Source: Diphasiastrum complanatum (Eukaryota; Streptophyta; Lycopodiopsida; Lycopodiales; Lycopodiaceae). Taken from it: a DNA stretch of 64,000 nucleotides. The stretch spans positions 23,670 to 87,669 of the forward strand of contig MU832091.1 of the NCBI GenBank assembly GCA_029204225.1, written 5' to 3'. This document shows positions 60,922 through 64,000 of the stretch, one piece after another (the first letter of the stretch is position 1; every line of letters begins with the position of its first letter). A program made the translations under genes and the position numbers. The notes beneath the pieces were generated by a model. It did not search any database. It was given only the letters and a program-made list of their open reading frames with translations, and was not told the DNA's origin.

Positions 60922-61825
60922 TGCTATTGGAAAGAGGTGTGTGAAAGATAGGTCTAAAAGAATCGAATAAAAATAATTTAAATGACAAAAAAGAAAACTT
61001 ATCGTGCACAACGGAATAAAATATCTTTCTCTTTCTTCATGCATGACTACCCTATCAATTTCGAACAAAACAATAGTGATAAAATCACGTTCAATCTTAT
61101 AGTAACTTACTTTGAAATCATTAGTACTATAGTGATTACGTAGCCAAACATTAAAGTATTGAATTATTACACAAATAATTTGTCGCGAAGAATTACAGAA
61201 ACGCATATATTTTGAGACAAACCTGAACGCAATAAAAGATAGTATTGATTCAATATGAAACAAAACAAAAGTAAATGAGTACAACAAGTTTGTAGATTGA
61301 AGCCACATACTCTAAGCTATTTCTGATTGACGAAATAAAAGTTTGAATTAAGGGCAACTACTGATAAGCAGTAAGCGCAATAGCAATCTCTAATCAACTT
61401 TAAAGAACTGAACTAGAATGCTCAAGAGTGTTCAAGCTCGCAGGCTTGAGAGAGAGCTAACTATTCAATACTTGATCTGATAATTTTGATCATGCTGATT
61501 ATGAAATGTGAACAACTATTTATACTAAGCAATTAGGTCGTCAAATGCAACTGCCAGTTGGCTGGAGTCTGCTAGCATTCATCCAATTCTTTTCAAAAGT
61601 TGATTCCTCATAAGCAGTGACAATTGGTCGTAAACAGTATGTCTGCATAAATGAACGTAATTGTCACTTTGCAGAAATGAAAGTGAAACTGTCATCAGAA
61701 AAAGCGACAGTGTCGCAAAAAGACGACAATGTTGGCTTTTTGCGAGAAATGTGACAGTGTCACAAAATCTCATTTCCCTAATATTTGGGGTAGCCCCACA
61801 TTGTCCCGAAGTCATTTCCTTAACA
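60922..61825 (-). repeat. 3' LTR of deleted copia element (left LTR)
   Basis: About 904 bp; in element orientation TGTTAAGGAAATGACTTCGG ... CCTCTTTCCAATAGCA. It matches 63159-64000 closely (shared TACTTGATCTGATAATT, TGTCGCGAAGAATTACA and AAAAGCGACAGTGTC-type words). It holds CGACAGTGTCG/TGACAGTGTCA palindromes near 61705-61765. Confidence 0.88.
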
Positions 61826-63146
61826 GATTTGTAGAGAGTTTAGGAACATACAAGACTTACTGATAACATATTTGTAGAGAGTTTAGGAACATACAAGACT
61901 TTTGACAGTAGTTTGAATTGATCATGCTGGAATCTTAATCTTACAGTACCTTCACCTTCATTAGTGTGAGTACTATCGTCACCAAGATAAACATACTTCT
62001 TTGTGTTGTAAGGCGTATAGGATTGGAAAAACTCACGATGATTGGTCATATGTTGAGTAGCTCCAGAATTCAGAAACCACGAATCATCCAAATTTGCGTA
62101 TTTTTCTTTGATCATAAAAGCGCCTTCGTTCATTTCGACTTCAAGAGATGTTGTAACTGTATTTGCTTGTTGATCAGGTTGCTTGGCTGCATTCTTCACT
62201 TTGAGAATTCGGCTATCCTGAATCTCATGGTTATTGTGCTTGCAATACCTGCAAAACTTCTTCTTCTTCGACAAATGTGGATTTGATGATTGATCTTGAC
62301 TTTGAGTCTGTTTCTAATTTGACGTAGACTGCTTGAAGCTTTTCTGCTTATGTCGTTTTGAGCCCTTGTTGACATATAGAGCATGAGACGAAGAGGTAGA
62401 CGAAGTGTCTTGACTTCTTCGATTATCTTCTTGTAGCAACATAGCAATAACTCTGGTAAGAGTTAAATCTGAGTGTGTCGTGATGATCATCACCCAGTTC
62501 TCATATGTAGAGGGCAGGCTTGAAAGCAATGTCATAATTGCATCTTGATCGTCTATGACTGATCCGACTGCGGCCATCTGTTGCAAGAGATTCTTAAATT
62601 GGTTAATATGACTCTGAAGAGACTCATTATTCGACATCTTGAGTGAAGAATTTCCCTCGAAGATGTAACTTAGTAATTACGTCTATCACATCATATAGTG
62701 AGCCCCAGATGTCCCAAACTTATTTCGAAGTCTTGGCTTCAGCTATGTGGCCAATTTGAGTATCTGATATATTGAGGATAATAAACATGAAAGCCTCTTC
62801 GATTTCCACTTTGAGTCTTCTGTGTCATCTTCAGGTTTCACTTCGATACCTATTACAACATTCCACAACTCGTTGGCAATTAGCAAGGTCTTCATCTTAA
62901 ATTTTCATAAATGATTATTGGATCCATTCAACTTGTCTGCGATAAGACCGACTTTACTTTGAGAATCCATCTGGAACTTTAGTCTGATGACGTTAAGAGA
63001 GATATCGTGTTGCGCTACAATTGGAAATCAATTCTCTGATACCAAAACAAATTGATTTGAACTGAAGAATAATTTGATATTGCGAAAGATATCAAGTGTA
63101 AGAGCTTGCGCTCTGATATAGTACTAGGCCTTGAAGAAGAATCAAC
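61826..63146 (-). pseudogene. Copia gag and partial protease; rest of pol deleted
   Basis: Minus strand: a leader and decayed gag N-terminus (63146-62640), then gag at 62637-62314 (LQSHINQFKNLLQQMAAVGS, LLSSLPSTYENWVMIITTHS). A zinc-knuckle remnant follows (CRYCKHNNHEIQDS, last Cys replaced by Ser, about 62250). Protease lies at 62090-61840 (DDSWFLNSGATQHMT: the catalytic Asp is replaced by Asn). The protease stops within the LLSV block, and sequence jumps to the LTR: integrase, RT and RNase H are gone. At the junction (61826-61905) a roughly 47-bp segment (TTTGTAGAGAGTTTAGGAAC ATACAAGACTT) is present twice. Confidence 0.88.
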
Positions 63147-63158
63147 GCTCTGATACCA
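63147..63158 (-). other. tRNA-Met primer-binding site
   Basis: The plus strand GCTCTGATACCA is the exact complement of TGGTATCAGAGC, immediately next to the LTR start at 63159. Confidence 0.92.
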
Positions 63159-64000
63159 TGTTAGAAAGAGGTGTGTAAAAGATAGGTCTAAAAGAATCGA
63201 ATAAAAATAATTCAAATGACAAGAAAGAAAACTTATCGTGCACAGCGAAAAAAACTATCTTCTTCTTTTTTCATGCATGACTATGCCTATCAATTTCGAA
63301 CAAAACAATAGTAATAAAATCATGTTCGATCTTATAGTAACTAACTTTGAAATCAATAGTACTATAGTGATTACGTAGCCAAACATTAAAGTATTGGATT
63401 ATCAAACAAATAATCTGTCGCGAAGAATTACATAAACGCATACATTCTGAGACAAACCTGAACGCAATAAAAGATAGTATTGATTCAGTATGAAATGAAA
63501 GAGAAGTAAATGAGTACAACAAGTTTGCGGATCGAAGCCGCGTACTCTAGGCTATTTCTGAGTGACTAAATAAAAGTCTGGATTAAGCGCAACTACTGAT
63601 AAGTAGTAAGCGCAATAGCAATCTCTAATCAACTCTAAATAACTGAGCTAGAATGCTCAAGAGTGTTCAAGCTCCCACGCTTGAGAGAGAGCTAACTATT
63701 CAATACTTGATCTGATAATTCTAATTATGCTGATTATGAAATATGAACAGCTATTTATACTAAGCAACTAGGTCGTCAAATGCGGCTGCAGTTGGTTGGA
63801 GTTTGTTGGCATTCATCCAGTTCTTCTCAGAAGTTGATTGCTCATAAGCGGTGACAATTTGCCGTAAACAGTCTGTCTATATAAATGAATGTAACTGTCA
63901 CTCTGTAGAAATGAACGTGAAACTGTCATTAGAAAAAGCAACAGTGTCATAAATAGGCGACAGTGTCGACTTTTTGCAAGAAATGTGACAGTGTCGCAAA
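63159..64000 (-). repeat. 5' LTR of deleted copia element (right LTR, cut by window end)
   Basis: Starts TGTTAGAAAGAGGTGTGTAA on the plus strand and aligns with the left LTR to the end of the window. About 60-70 bp should remain outside by comparison with 60922-61825. Confidence 0.88.

Overview
This looks like nuclear DNA from a land plant. The evidence is one multi-exon host gene of the plant-specific STICHEL (DnaX-like) family, with canonical GT-AG introns and in-phase junctions, embedded in dense plant-type Ty1/copia, Ty3/gypsy and hAT transposons. Transposon density and intron length suggest a large genome. The species cannot be named from the sequence. No tRNA, rRNA, CRISPR or prokaryotic operon is visible.

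Host gene (15499-26155, + strand). Five exons encode the last 608 residues of a STICHEL-like protein. The upstream exons, including the AAA+ ATPase core, are not in the window. They should lie left of position 1, so positions 1-15498 would be one transposon-filled intron (inference). The spliced length is 1827 nt, exactly 609 codons including the stop, and every junction keeps phase.

Region 1-15498 is a nest of insertions. It holds a Ty3/gypsy gag pseudogene (57-1269, -), a BED/DUF659 hAT transposase pseudogene (1716-3948, -), and a plus-strand copia remnant (4567-4975 and 14867-15117). That copia remnant is split by a degenerate gypsy element (4976-14866, +). The gypsy element is split by a nearly complete copia element (7123-13277, -, 5-bp duplication CGCGT). 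The copia gag is in turn split by an 888-bp hAT-like element (11533-12420, 8-bp duplication GTTTTGAT).

Introns of the host gene carry an internally deleted copia (16900-19064, -) and three small inverted-repeat elements with CATAG...CTATG ends (16081-16251, 19851-20383, 24424-24864). Two of these have exact 8-bp target duplications.

Region 26156-43500 holds gypsy fragments (28400-30770 and 36534-36722, -), a long copia LTR with protease remains (33515-35445, -), tandem duplications, a long CT microsatellite, a cluster of GC-centred foldback hairpins (39343-40536), an unrecognised one-stop ORF (42097-42656) and an LTR-like repeat.

Region 43530-55377 is a copia element (+) whose 5' LTR is fused directly to protease. 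Its RNase H is split by a chromodomain gypsy element (46965-53687, -) with both LTRs. A minus-strand copia fragment follows (55378-55870). Then come about 5 kb of AT-rich DNA without recognisable genes, except a 119-bp CT tract, and a deleted copia (60922 to beyond the window end, -) consisting of LTR, gag, partial protease and LTR.
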